The translations under genes were made by a program, and so were the position numbers. A model generated the notes under the pieces. That model was not told where the DNA came from, made no database searches, and was given only the letters and a program-made list of their open reading frames with translations. From positions 1,961,001 to 2,025,000 of the forward strand of contig NZ_CP033932.1 in NCBI RefSeq assembly GCF_003815975.1: a DNA stretch of 64,000 nt, read 5' to 3'. This stretch comes from Chryseobacterium bernardetii (GTDB lineage Bacteria; Bacteroidota; Bacteroidia; Flavobacteriales; Weeksellaceae). This document shows, piece after piece, positions 50,938 to 59,072 of the stretch; the stretch's first letter is position 1; the number at the start of each line of letters is the position of its first letter.

Positions 50938-52161
50938 TTATGCGTCTAATTCTCCCGCAATAATATTCATACTACACATCGTTACAATGGCATCTGAAAT
51001 TACAGAACCTGTAATCATTTCAGGGTATGCCTGATAGTAGATGAAACATGGTCTTCTGAAGTGAAGTCTGTAAGGACTTCTTCCTCCGTCACTCACAAGA
51101 TAGAAACCTAATTCTCCGTTTCCGCCTTCTACTGCATGGTAAACTTCTCCTTTCGGTACATCAGTTTCTCCCATTACAATTTTGAAGTGGTAGATCAAAG
51201 CTTCCATTTTCTGATATACATCTGCCTTTTCAGGAAGATAGAAATCAGGAACATCTGCGTGGAATGGTCCTTCCGGAAGGTTTTCGTATGCTTGTTTGAT
51301 AATTTTGATTGATTCCCAGACTTCCTGCTGACGCACCATGAAACGGTCGTAAGTATCTCCTGAAGTTCCTACAGGAATAATGAAGTCGAAGTCCTGGTAT
51401 GAAGAATAAGGTTGTGCAACTCTCACATCGTAATCTACTCCTGCTGCACGTAAGTTAGGACCTGTGAAACCGTAGCTTAATGCTCTTTCGGCAGAAATAG
51501 CTCCTGTACCGATGGTTCTGTCCATGAAAATTCTGTTTCTTTCTAATAGAGTACAGAATTCTTTGAATCTTGGTGGGAAAGTTTTCAGGAAATCCTTGAT
51601 TAACTCATGGAATTTAGGTGTGAAATCTCTTTCAAATCCTCCAATTCTTCCCATATTAGTAGTCATCCTTGCTCCACAGATCTGCTCATACATATCATAA
51701 ATACGTTCTCTTTCGATGAACATATAAGTAAGACCTGTAATTGCTCCTGAGTCCATCCCGGTTACCCCGTTACAGATCAGGTGATCACCGATTCTTGCAA
51801 GCTCCATCAGGATAACACGCATATAGTCTACACGCTTTGGAACTTCAACACCAATCAGTTTTTCCACGGTCATGTGCCAACCAAGGTTGTTGATGGGTGC
51901 AGAACAGTAATTCATACGGTCAGTAAGGGTAGTGATCTGAGCATAGTTTCTTCTTTCAGAAATTTTCTCAAATGCTCTGTGGATATATCCTACTGTTTGC
52001 TCTGCGTGAAGGATTCTTTCTCCGTCCATCGTTAAGATATTCTGGAAAATCCCGTGAGTGGCAGGGTGGGTAGGCCCTAAATTGAGGGTGTATAGCTGTC
52101 CGTCAATCTGTTCCTTACTTTCGTATTGGTTTAGTATATTAGATAATGAGTTATCTTTCAT
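50938..52161 (-). CDS. nuoD: NADH-quinone oxidoreductase subunit D
   Basis: A 407-residue 49-kDa-type subunit that lines the quinone site with NuoB. Typical motifs are 'LNLGPTHPATHG' (quinone-side His), 'GYIHRAFEKISE', 'NNLGWHMTVEKLIG' and 'GIFQNILTMDGERI'. It is a separate gene from nuoC here, not the fused nuoCD of enteric bacteria. Confidence 0.95.
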   Translation of the reverse strand: MKDNSLSNILNQYESKEQIDGQLYTLNLGPTHPATHGIFQNILTMDGERILHAEQTVGYIHRAFEKISERRNYAQITTLTDRMNYCSAPINNLGWHMTVEKLIGVEVPKRVDYMRVILMELARIGDHLICNGVTGMDSGAITGLTYMFIERERIYDMYEQICGARMTTNMGRIGGFERDFTPKFHELIKDFLKTFPPRFKEFCTLLERNRIFMDRTIGTGAISAERALSYGFTGPNLRAAGVDYDVRVAQPYSSYQDFDFIIPVGTSGDTYDRFMVRQQEVWESIKIIKQAYENLPEGPFHADVPDFYLPEKADVYQKMEALIYHFKIVMGETDVPKGEVYHAVEGGNGELGFYLVSDGGRSPYRLHFRRPCFIYYQAYPEMITGSVISDAIVTMCSMNIIAGELDA

Positions 52162-52166
52162 AATTT

Positions 52167-52229
52167 AAATGCTTTAGGCTATAGGCTCTAGGCTTTAAGC
52201 TTATTGCTTACTGCTTACTGCTTATTGCA
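52167..52229. repeat. Nine-unit heptad repeat in the nuoD-nuoC spacer
   Basis: Units AAATGCT, TTAGGCT, ATAGGCT, CTAGGCT, TTAAGCT, TATTGCT, TACTGCT, TACTGCT and TATTGCA all have GC at positions five and six. Nine units in phase, 63 bases, filling most of a 75-base gap; clearest example of the family. Confidence 0.75.
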
Positions 52230-52236
52230 TTATTTT

Positions 52237-52731
52237 TTATCTTCCGAACATATTATCATCCTTATCGGTTCTTGTACCGTCTTCAAGGCGATATTCCTTC
52301 AACATTGGGTGGTATCCAAGATCTTCCATATTCAAAATAGGTCTAAGATCCGGGTGCCCTTTAAATTTAATCCCATAAAAGTCATACGTTTCTCTTTCCA
52401 TCCAGTTAGCACCGGCATATAGATCCGTAAGAGAGTCTACTTCGATGTTTTCTCTGGACATGAAGATCTTCAGACGTAATCTGAAGTTGGCCATCATGTT
52501 ATGCAGATGATATACAACACCTATTTCCTTTTCAGGGAATTCAGGATAATGGATTCCGCATATATCTGTAAGGAAGTTGATTTCCAGTGTTGAGTCTTTA
52601 AGATAGTGAATGATTTTCTTGATATCTTCTTTCTTCACTTCAATCGTCAGCATTCCATAAGGTTCTGAACTTGAAATAACAGATTCCGGAAATTCTCTGG
52701 TGATGGCTTCTAATACAAATTCGTTTGTCAT
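52237..52731 (-). CDS. nuoC: NADH-quinone oxidoreductase subunit C
   Basis: A 164-residue 30-kDa-type subunit with 'WMERETYDFYGIKFKGHPDL' and 'PILNMEDLGYHPMLKEYRL', the signature of NuoC that binds NuoB and NuoD. Six bases separate it from nuoB. Confidence 0.93.
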   Translation of the reverse strand: MTNEFVLEAITREFPESVISSSEPYGMLTIEVKKEDIKKIIHYLKDSTLEINFLTDICGIHYPEFPEKEIGVVYHLHNMMANFRLRLKIFMSRENIEVDSLTDLYAGANWMERETYDFYGIKFKGHPDLRPILNMEDLGYHPMLKEYRLEDGTRTDKDDNMFGR

Positions 52732-52737
52732 TTCCGT

Positions 52738-53298
52738 TTAGTTGCTTATGTTGTAAGAATCTAATAATTTCTGATATTCAGGCATGTCTCTTCTTCTGAT
52801 GCTTTCGCTTTCTGCAAGAGCCTGTACCTGCATTACTCCTTCAATAATCTGTTCTGGTCTTGGAGGGCATCCGGGAACGTAAACGTCTACCGGAATAATC
52901 TTATCAATTCCCTGAAGTACAGAATACGTATCAAAAATACCACCGCTGGAAGCACAAGCTCCTACTGCTACCACCCATTTTGGCTCAGCCATCTGAGTGT
53001 ATACTTCTTTCAGGACTGGTCCTAATTTCTTTGATATAGTTCCGCAAACCATTAGCATATCTGCTTGCCTTGGAGAGAAAGAGTTTCTTTCCATACCAAA
53101 CCTTGAAGCATCGTAAGTAGGGTTCAGGGTCGCCATAAACTCAATACCACAACAAGAGGTTGCAAATGGTAATGGCCAAAGTGAAAATTTTCTTGCCATT
53201 CCGATTACACTGCTCAGTTTTGTTGCGAAAAACCCTTCTCCTTCATATCCTTCGGGAGCAGGTGCATCTGTTCTTATTACTGGTTTTTTATCTGACAT
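52738..53298 (-). CDS. nuoB: NADH-quinone oxidoreductase subunit B (N2 cluster)
   Basis: A 186-residue subunit carrying cluster N2: adjacent cysteines in 'TSCCGIEFMA', a third in 'VGACASSGGIFDTYS' and the fourth in 'YVPGCPPRPEQIIEG'. It hands electrons to quinone. The first ~20 residues are a variable extension. Confidence 0.95.
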   Translation of the reverse strand: MSDKKPVIRTDAPAPEGYEGEGFFATKLSSVIGMARKFSLWPLPFATSCCGIEFMATLNPTYDASRFGMERNSFSPRQADMLMVCGTISKKLGPVLKEVYTQMAEPKWVVAVGACASSGGIFDTYSVLQGIDKIIPVDVYVPGCPPRPEQIIEGVMQVQALAESESIRRRDMPEYQKLLDSYNISN

Positions 53299-53304
53299 TT
53301 TAGT

Positions 53305-53367
53305 AAATATTTAAAGATTAAAAAATATTTAAAGATTAAAAAAATAAGATCTTGAAAATCTTTAAAT
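53305..53367. repeat. 18-bp tandem duplication with inverted arm in the nuoB-nuoA spacer
   Basis: AAATATTTAAAGATTAAA occurs twice with no gap (53305-53322, 53323-53340). Its core ATTTAAAGATT (53327-53337) pairs perfectly with AATCTTTAAAT (53357-53367), giving an 11-bp stem. This is not 7-base phased. Confidence 0.6.
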
Positions 53368-53399
53368 TACTTAAATACATTCAATCTTTTAATTAAAAT

Positions 53400-53771
53400 T
53401 TATTTATCCCAATCTAATGCACCACGTTTCCAAACATAGAAAAACGCTACGAAGAAGATTGCAACGAACGTAAGCACAGCAAGGAATCCTTCCATACCGA
53501 ATTCTCTGAAGTTTACCGCATAAGGATAAAAGAATACGATTTCAATATCGAATAGTACGAACAATACCGCAGTCAGGAAGTATTTGATAGAAAATGGTGT
53601 TCTAGCATTTCCTTCTACAGGAACCCCACATTCCCAGCTCTGGTTTTTAACAGAATTTCCTTTTTTCTGTTGTGGACCTAAGAAATGTGCTCCAAGTAAT
53701 GAAACAGCGACAAATCCTACTGCTACACCTGCCTGGATGAGGATTGGAATATAACTTTCAGGTAAATTCAT
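53400..53771 (-). CDS. nuoA: NADH-quinone oxidoreductase subunit A
   Basis: A 123-residue membrane subunit with three helices; 'WECGVPVEGNARTPFSIKY' and 'AVLFVLFDIEIVFFYPYAV' hold the conserved Asp/Glu. It is the first nuo gene and helps close the quinone cavity. A TAAATTTG box lies 24 bases upstream of the ATG. Confidence 0.95.
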   Translation of the reverse strand: MNLPESYIPILIQAGVAVGFVAVSLLGAHFLGPQQKKGNSVKNQSWECGVPVEGNARTPFSIKYFLTAVLFVLFDIEIVFFYPYAVNFREFGMEGFLAVLTFVAIFFVAFFYVWKRGALDWDK

Positions 53772-53794
53772 TTTTGCATTATTATCTCAATTTG

Positions 53795-53802
53795 CAAATT
53801 TA
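53795..53802 (-). promoter_or_regulatory. Candidate -7 box of the nuo operon
   Basis: TAAATTTG on the minus strand fits TAnnTTTG and lies 23 bases before the nuoA ATG at 53771. A properly spaced -33 TTG is not evident. Confidence 0.4.
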
Positions 53803-53893
53803 ACGAATAAACAAGAAAGCATGAAATTTATCAGCTTAAAAGTAAGGTGAAAATAGAGAAAAGCTACAATTTAGAATCAATAAAAATAACAAA

Positions 53894-54070
53894 TTATTTC
53901 TTCATTTTTTTAAGAAGAGAATAAGCCATCAATGCAATATATCCAAAAAGAATACTCGCAAAAATAATGTTTATGACAGTATTTGTTCTGCCATCCTGTG
54001 ATTGAAAAAAGAAATTGTAAGCGATAAATCCTGCGATTAAAACAGCAAAAATGATAAGTTGTGGCTTCAT
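53894..54070 (-). CDS. Small 58-residue two-helix membrane protein
   Basis: This small ORF on the minus strand starts MKPQLIIFAVLIAGFIAYNF and ends SLLKKMKK. Two hydrophobic segments (about residues 4-22 and 32-51) flank a short polar stretch ('QSQDGRTN'). It has a clean ATG and stop and fits between nuoA and the GNAT-like gene on the same strand, filling a 364-base gap otherwise empty. Unrecognised. Because it lies right upstream of nuoA it might modulate the membrane arm or be unrelated; I have no family evidence. Confidence 0.6.
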   Translation of the reverse strand: MKPQLIIFAVLIAGFIAYNFFFQSQDGRTNTVINIIFASILFGYIALMAYSLLKKMKK

Positions 54071-54135
54071 AAGAGAAAGTGTTTGGGGTGAGAGAGTCTT
54101 AGTGTGGATGAGTAAATAGAACTACTCATCACTCA

Positions 54136-55269
54136 TCATTTATCATTTATTTCAAGTGAGTATGTTCTTCTTCTCTTGTGATTCACAGGATTATAGTCCT
54201 GCCATAGAAGTTGAATACTTTTGTTTTCTTCCAGTTCAGGATTTGTTTCCAGTGTTTTTACTCCTTTCTTCTTGAAGGTATCAAAGATTTCTTTGAAAAT
54301 GATGGAGGTAACACCTCTTCTCTGGTAGTCAGGATGAATACCGATGAGATAGAAGTTAGCCCTGTCATTTTTCTTTCCGGCTCTTAAAAAATGCCACCAT
54401 CCGAACGGAAGTAGTTTTCCTCCGGATTTTTGCAATGCTTTTGAATAAGAAGGCATCGTGATCGCAAAGGAAATAAGGCTGTTGTTCTCGTCAGCAATAC
54501 AAACAATAAAGTCTTTATCAATAAGTTTGAAGTACTTTTCTTTATAGGTTTTACGCTGTTCATCAGAAATAGGAGTGTAGGTAGAAAGATGTTTGTAAGT
54601 TTCATCCAAAAGATCAAACATAGCATCTACATACTGAAGAATTTCTTCTTTAGTTTTAAATCTTAAAACCTTCAACTTGTATTTCTCAGAAATCAGCTGA
54701 TTAAATTTATGGATTTTTTCAGGTAAAGAATCAGGAAATTTAATCTCAAATTCTACCCATTCTTTTTCTTTTACCAATCCCAGTTTTTCAAGATGTCTTG
54801 GGTAATAATCATGATTGTAAATTCCGATCATAGTTGCCAGCTGATCAAAGCCTTTAATCAGCATTCCTGCTTTGTCAAGATTGGTGAACCCCATTGGGCC
54901 TTCAATCTTATCAATATTTTTTTCTTTGGCGTAGTCAATTGCTTTTTGAAGCAGAGCCTTGGAAACCTCCTCGTCATCAATAAAATCTATCCATCCAAAA
55001 CGTACTTTTCGTATCCCTAATTCTTTTTCCTCTTTGTGGTTGATAAGAACAGCAATTCTTCCTACAATTTTGTCATTTCTGTAAGCCAAATACTGTTTTG
55101 CTTCAGAATATTGAAGCGCAGGATTTTCATCAGCATTCCAGATGTTGATTTCATCATTGATAAAAGATGGAACGTAGTACGGATTGTTTTTGTACAGATC
55201 CATAGGAAACCTTACGAATTGCTTGAGCTGATCGGGAGTTTTTACTTCAATAATTGAAACTGTTGACAT
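54136..55269 (-). CDS. GNAT-family N-acetyltransferase-like protein
   Basis: From the ATG at 55269 the protein is 377 residues, starting MSTVSIIEVK. It has a tandem GNAT-like layout: 'FIVCIADENNSLISFAITMP' near the middle and 'FYLIGIHPDYQRRGVTSIIF' (acetyl-CoA P-loop type motif, about residues 319-338). 'GPMGFTNLDKAGMLIKGFD' and 'NHDYYPRHLEKLG' are typical of a Bacteroidota family with unknown substrate. An upstream start (55362) would add 31 residues crossing a TATATTTG box (55293-55300), so it is rejected. Divergent from the peptidase gene at 55376. Confidence 0.8.
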   Translation of the reverse strand: MSTVSIIEVKTPDQLKQFVRFPMDLYKNNPYYVPSFINDEINIWNADENPALQYSEAKQYLAYRNDKIVGRIAVLINHKEEKELGIRKVRFGWIDFIDDEEVSKALLQKAIDYAKEKNIDKIEGPMGFTNLDKAGMLIKGFDQLATMIGIYNHDYYPRHLEKLGLVKEKEWVEFEIKFPDSLPEKIHKFNQLISEKYKLKVLRFKTKEEILQYVDAMFDLLDETYKHLSTYTPISDEQRKTYKEKYFKLIDKDFIVCIADENNSLISFAITMPSYSKALQKSGGKLLPFGWWHFLRAGKKNDRANFYLIGIHPDYQRRGVTSIIFKEIFDTFKKKGVKTLETNPELEENKSIQLLWQDYNPVNHKRRRTYSLEINDK

Positions 55270-55375
55270 GTTTTTTGAGAGTAATTTGAGGACAAATATA
55301 AATAATAAAATCGTATACTTTGGCACAGTTTTTATATCATTATGCTTAAAAATTGAACACAAAATCTAAATAAAA

Positions 55376-56086
55376 ATGATGGGTTATTATATCATTATTG
55401 GTATTTCAATGCTGGTGAGCTGGTGGGTTTCTTCCAGATTGAAATCAAAATTTGAATATTATTCCAACGTACATCTTCGAAATGGTCTTTCGGGGAAAGA
55501 GGTGGCGGAAAAAATGTTGAGAGATAACGGGATTAATGATGTTCAGGTAATATCAGTTCCCGGACAGCTTACGGACCACTATAATCCGGCAGATAAAACA
55601 GTAAATCTTTCTGAAGGTGTTTACATGCAGAGAAATGCAGCCGCAGCCGCTGTTGCAGCTCACGAATGTGGACATGCCGTTCAGCATGCGGTAGGATACT
55701 CAATGTTGAATTTACGTTCAAAATTAGTTCCTGTTGTTAATATAAGTTCCAATCTGATGCAGTTTGTTCTTATTGCAGGTATTGCGATAATGGCGGCAAC
55801 CAGAACAGTAGAAAACCCTAACGGAAATACAGCCATTCTGGCGATTGGTGTGGCGATGTTTGCAGTGACTACACTGTTTGCTTTTGTAACATTACCGGTA
55901 GAATATGACGCCAGTAACAGAGCCATGAAATGGCTTAAAGATACAGGTACTGTAACTGCTGAAGAGTTTGTTGGCGTTCAGGATAGCTTAAAGTGGGCAG
56001 CAAGAACTTATGTAGTAGCCGCTTTAGGGTCTTTAGCCCAGCTTCTTTACTGGGGATCTCTGCTTCTCGGTGGAAGAAGGGATTAA
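55376..56086 (+). CDS. YugP-type zinc metallopeptidase
   Basis: A 236-residue integral membrane protease of the HtpX-like M48-related group. An N-terminal membrane segment is followed by the zinc site 'VAAHECGHAVQHAVGYSM' (HEXXH at about residues 92-96), with two further membrane helices ('LMQFVLIAGIAIMAATR', 'AIGVAMFAVTTLFAFV'). 'LPVEYDASNRAMKWL' contains the likely third ligand Glu. Bacillus YugP is the namesake; its role is probably membrane protein quality control. Its 3' end overlaps the convergent YigZ-type gene by four bases. Confidence 0.88.
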   Translation: MMGYYIIIGISMLVSWWVSSRLKSKFEYYSNVHLRNGLSGKEVAEKMLRDNGINDVQVISVPGQLTDHYNPADKTVNLSEGVYMQRNAAAAAVAAHECGHAVQHAVGYSMLNLRSKLVPVVNISSNLMQFVLIAGIAIMAATRTVENPNGNTAILAIGVAMFAVTTLFAFVTLPVEYDASNRAMKWLKDTGTVTAEEFVGVQDSLKWAARTYVVAALGSLAQLLYWGSLLLGGRRD

Positions 56087-56688
56087 TCAGTAAATTCAAA
56101 TGAAACATATTGCATCTCAGATAATTTTTCTGAGATGCTTTCTTTTTGTGCCAGTTTTAATGAGGCTTTAAGTATGCAGTTTTCATTCGCATCGAAGTTG
56201 ATAACCTTGGCATCAAATTTTGAAAGCAGGGTAAAAATAATATTCTGCTGATTGAAGTTGAACCGGATCTCAATTTCAGTTTCCAGCTCTCTTGTAACGA
56301 TATTGGCTTCTTCCAATGTGATCTTTGCAGATTCCTTATATGCTTTTACCAGACCGGAAACGCCTAATTTAGTTCCTCCGTAATAACGTACTGAAATAAC
56401 AAGAACATTGGTGATTTCATTGGCTAAGAGTTGATTGTAAATAGGAAGACCGGCGCTTCCTGAAGGTTCTCCATCATCATTAGCTCTGTAATTTTCACCA
56501 TTTAAACCCATTCTGAAAGCATAACAATGATGTGTTGCCTTAGGATGCTCTTCCCTGATTTTTTCCAATGCAGCTTTTAGCTCCTTTTCATTGGTAACCG
56601 GAAAGGCAAATCCGATAAACTTGCTTCCTTTCTCTTTTAATAAAGTGTTTTCTATGGGTTTTTCTATGGTTTTATATTCGAACTGCAT
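56083..56688 (-). CDS. YigZ/IMPACT family protein
   Basis: A 201-residue protein with the IMPACT N-domain signature: 'KGSKFIGFAFPV', 'HHCYAFRMG', 'NDDGEPSGSAGLPI' and 'VRYYGGTKLGVSGLVKAYKE', then a C-terminal ferredoxin-like DUF1949 region. The family is linked to translation and stress control but the bacterial function is unclear. The start at 56688 (MQFEYKTIEK) is chosen; the longer frame from 56763 would translate the terminator hairpin of the neighbouring gene. Confidence 0.9.
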   Translation of the reverse strand: MQFEYKTIEKPIENTLLKEKGSKFIGFAFPVTNEKELKAALEKIREEHPKATHHCYAFRMGLNGENYRANDDGEPSGSAGLPIYNQLLANEITNVLVISVRYYGGTKLGVSGLVKAYKESAKITLEEANIVTRELETEIEIRFNFNQQNIIFTLLSKFDAKVINFDANENCILKASLKLAQKESISEKLSEMQYVSFEFTD

Positions 56689-56746
56689 TTGTATTCCTTC
56701 TTTGAATCCTACAAAAATATTAATTGCTTTGTAAATTTCAGCAATA

Positions 56747-56782
56747 TAAAAAAAATAAGCCATCTGAATTGATGGCTTATTA
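56747..56782 (-). terminator. Rho-independent terminator of the Ycf48-like gene
   Basis: On the minus strand AATAAGCCATC and GATGGCTTATT (56772-56782 and 56755-56765) form an 11-bp stem with a six-base loop, followed by T8. Confidence 0.85.
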
Positions 56783-56789
56783 ATGTATT

Positions 56790-58850
56790 TTACTTTTTAA
56801 TGATCTTTTGAGTGAGCCATTTACCATTGGATTCAAACTTCACAAAGTAAACTCCTTGTGGTAAATGTGATATATTGATGCCATTATTTTCCTTGCTACA
56901 TAGAACTTTTTTTCCATTTGTATCATAAAGCTGAACTTTATCTAAAACAACATTTGTTTTAAAAAAAATAGAAGAACTTGCTGGATTAGGATATATTAAT
57001 AATTGTGAATTATTTTTGTTTACAATATCATTTTCATTAGTTGCTAAAGATAGATTTGAAAAGTCAACGATATAGATATCCGAATAATTTCCTACAGCGA
57101 TAACTTTATTATTGAAATATTTATAAGCATTAATATTGGCAAGACTTAAATCATAATTGCTTGCACTGGAAACTACAAGTTGTGAGGTAGCGCCTCCGTC
57201 TGTGGTTCTGTAGAGGTCATTATTAGAATCATAATAAAAGCCTAGATTTTCATTGAGAAAATAAAACTTAGAAGAATTAGAATTTGTAGTATCTACCCAT
57301 GTTGCTCCTGAATTATTGCTCGTGTATGTTTTTCCGTAGTTTGCAGATATAGTTATTTTAGTAGCGCTAATTACATTTACGGAATTTAAATAACCTGTTG
57401 CTTCGAAAACAGAAGTCCAGGTAATTCCTCCGTCCGTAGTTTTATACAATTTTTGCGAGCCGCCTGCATAGCCAATCATATCGTTATAGAACTGAATACT
57501 TTCTATTTTTCCCATGTCTGTAAATTGGGAAGCTGTGGAAGGTGGTGATATGAAATGTATTCCATTTGGCGGACTTACATAAGGTGATGCAGTGCCTAAT
57601 AAAATATCACCATTATTTTTAATCCAAAATGCAGAAGGGTATGTTGCTGGATTGGTTGAACTGAAACTGCTCCATGTCTGACCAAAATTTGATGTTAAAG
57701 CATAATTTCCGTTGCCAACAAGAATGCCTTTTCCATTTTCTTTTAATTGTACACCTTTATAAGCATTCAATGTAAATGTTGTCATTTGATTGATCCAATT
57801 GTGACCACCGTCTGTTGTACGGTAAACAACACTGTAGAATCCGGTAGATCCGCTTCCTGTGATAGTTCCTTGATTGTCATTTGCAAAAGAAATACTTTTT
57901 AATTCGGAAGGATAAATTCCGGGAACCAAAATACTCCAGTTTGTTGTGTCTGCAGATTTATAAATGTTTGATTCTCCTCCAACGATCATATTACCATTTA
58001 AAATACCAATCGAATTAAGGTTGAAGTAAGGATACGTATTAATTAATCTTTGATTCGTCCAGGTTTGTCCCAAATCTGAAGACTTATAAATTCTATTGTC
58101 ATCACCAACAATATAAAGCTGGCTGGAGTAAAATTTTATATCATTCAAATTATAAGTTGCTGAAATAGTTACTGGAGACCAATTTACACCTTGATCATTT
58201 GTTTTAAAAAGTTTACCGTTATTTCCTACAATAAAAGCATCTGTGTTATTAATAAAAAGAATTTTATTAATACTGGTTGAGCTTAGACTTGTAACGGTCC
58301 AGTTTGCTCCCTGGTTTGTTGTTTTATAGACTTTTCCATTAGCGGCGCATACAAATCCGATATTTTCATCTATAAAAAAGATATCATTGATGTTACTTTG
58401 TTCAGGTAATGAAACAAAAGAGAATGAATTCCCTGAATTTAATGTTTTGTATATAACACCCGAATTACCGCCAAGAAAACCTACAGATTCATTTACAAAA
58501 TAAAAACTTCTTAAAAAAGCAGCATTTGCTGATTTAGAAACAGAAGTATTAAATCCATCTGTGGTTTTATAAATTCCGGTTTGGGTTAATATAAATCCTA
58601 TATTGTTGTTGAGCATTTGAATATCTCTGTATATTTCATTTCTGAAGAGTTTTCTCCATGTATGTCCACCATCCTTTGAAGATGCTACCACTCCATATTG
58701 AGACTGATCAAGCATATATAATGTTTGATCGGGCGTAACTTCGAGATTAGTAATGATGGAAAAAGATTTTACGGGGGTTAAAAATTTCCATTCCTGAGCA
58801 TCAAAAAAAGATATAAATCCCAATAGTAAAAACGTAAAATATTTATTCAT
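56790..58850 (-). CDS. T9SS-exported Ycf48-like beta-propeller protein
   Basis: A 686-residue exported protein with signal peptide MNKYFTFLLLGFISFFDAQ. The body is a series of beta-propeller blades with 'SSDGGHTWRKL', 'TTDGGHNWINQM', 'KTTDGGITWTSV', 'RTTDGGATSQL' words (BNR/Asp-box, as in Ycf48-like and sialidase-fold proteins). The last ~75 residues are a type A T9SS C-terminal sorting domain ('LLIYPNPASSSIFFKT', 'VQLYDTNGKKVLC', 'GVYFVKF'). It is thus secreted or anchored at the surface. The ligand cannot be told; the propeller alone is no proof of an enzyme. Confidence 0.85.
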   Translation of the reverse strand: MNKYFTFLLLGFISFFDAQEWKFLTPVKSFSIITNLEVTPDQTLYMLDQSQYGVVASSKDGGHTWRKLFRNEIYRDIQMLNNNIGFILTQTGIYKTTDGFNTSVSKSANAAFLRSFYFVNESVGFLGGNSGVIYKTLNSGNSFSFVSLPEQSNINDIFFIDENIGFVCAANGKVYKTTNQGANWTVTSLSSTSINKILFINNTDAFIVGNNGKLFKTNDQGVNWSPVTISATYNLNDIKFYSSQLYIVGDDNRIYKSSDLGQTWTNQRLINTYPYFNLNSIGILNGNMIVGGESNIYKSADTTNWSILVPGIYPSELKSISFANDNQGTITGSGSTGFYSVVYRTTDGGHNWINQMTTFTLNAYKGVQLKENGKGILVGNGNYALTSNFGQTWSSFSSTNPATYPSAFWIKNNGDILLGTASPYVSPPNGIHFISPPSTASQFTDMGKIESIQFYNDMIGYAGGSQKLYKTTDGGITWTSVFEATGYLNSVNVISATKITISANYGKTYTSNNSGATWVDTTNSNSSKFYFLNENLGFYYDSNNDLYRTTDGGATSQLVVSSASNYDLSLANINAYKYFNNKVIAVGNYSDIYIVDFSNLSLATNENDIVNKNNSQLLIYPNPASSSIFFKTNVVLDKVQLYDTNGKKVLCSKENNGINISHLPQGVYFVKFESNGKWLTQKIIKK

Positions 58851-58942
58851 ATAAAGGTTATTAGTTTTTGCAAATATATGAATTCAATATAAAGTTAATT
58901 AGGCTACTAAATTTTTAATATGCTGTGTCTTATATAAAAAGC

Positions 58943-58964
58943 AAAAGAGCAAAACTGCTCTTTT
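58943..58964 (-). terminator. Rho-independent terminator of ribD
   Basis: AAAAGAGCA/TGCTCTTTT around AAAC, with a T-rich stretch on the minus-strand side, lies about 110 bases after the ribD stop. Confidence 0.6.
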
Positions 58965-59072
58965 GTTGTTTATTACAATATTTTTATTTAGCAAGAGAAA
59001 CTGTAGCTCCGCCAAGGTGTGGCAGATATTATTAAGGTAATAAATTACTCCATGTTAATGGGATAAATGAGG

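Noticed and set aside
40672..53399. CRISPR arrays in the nuo spacers
   Set aside because: The repeats are 7-base phased and degenerate; no direct repeats of 25-40 bases with unique spacers are present.
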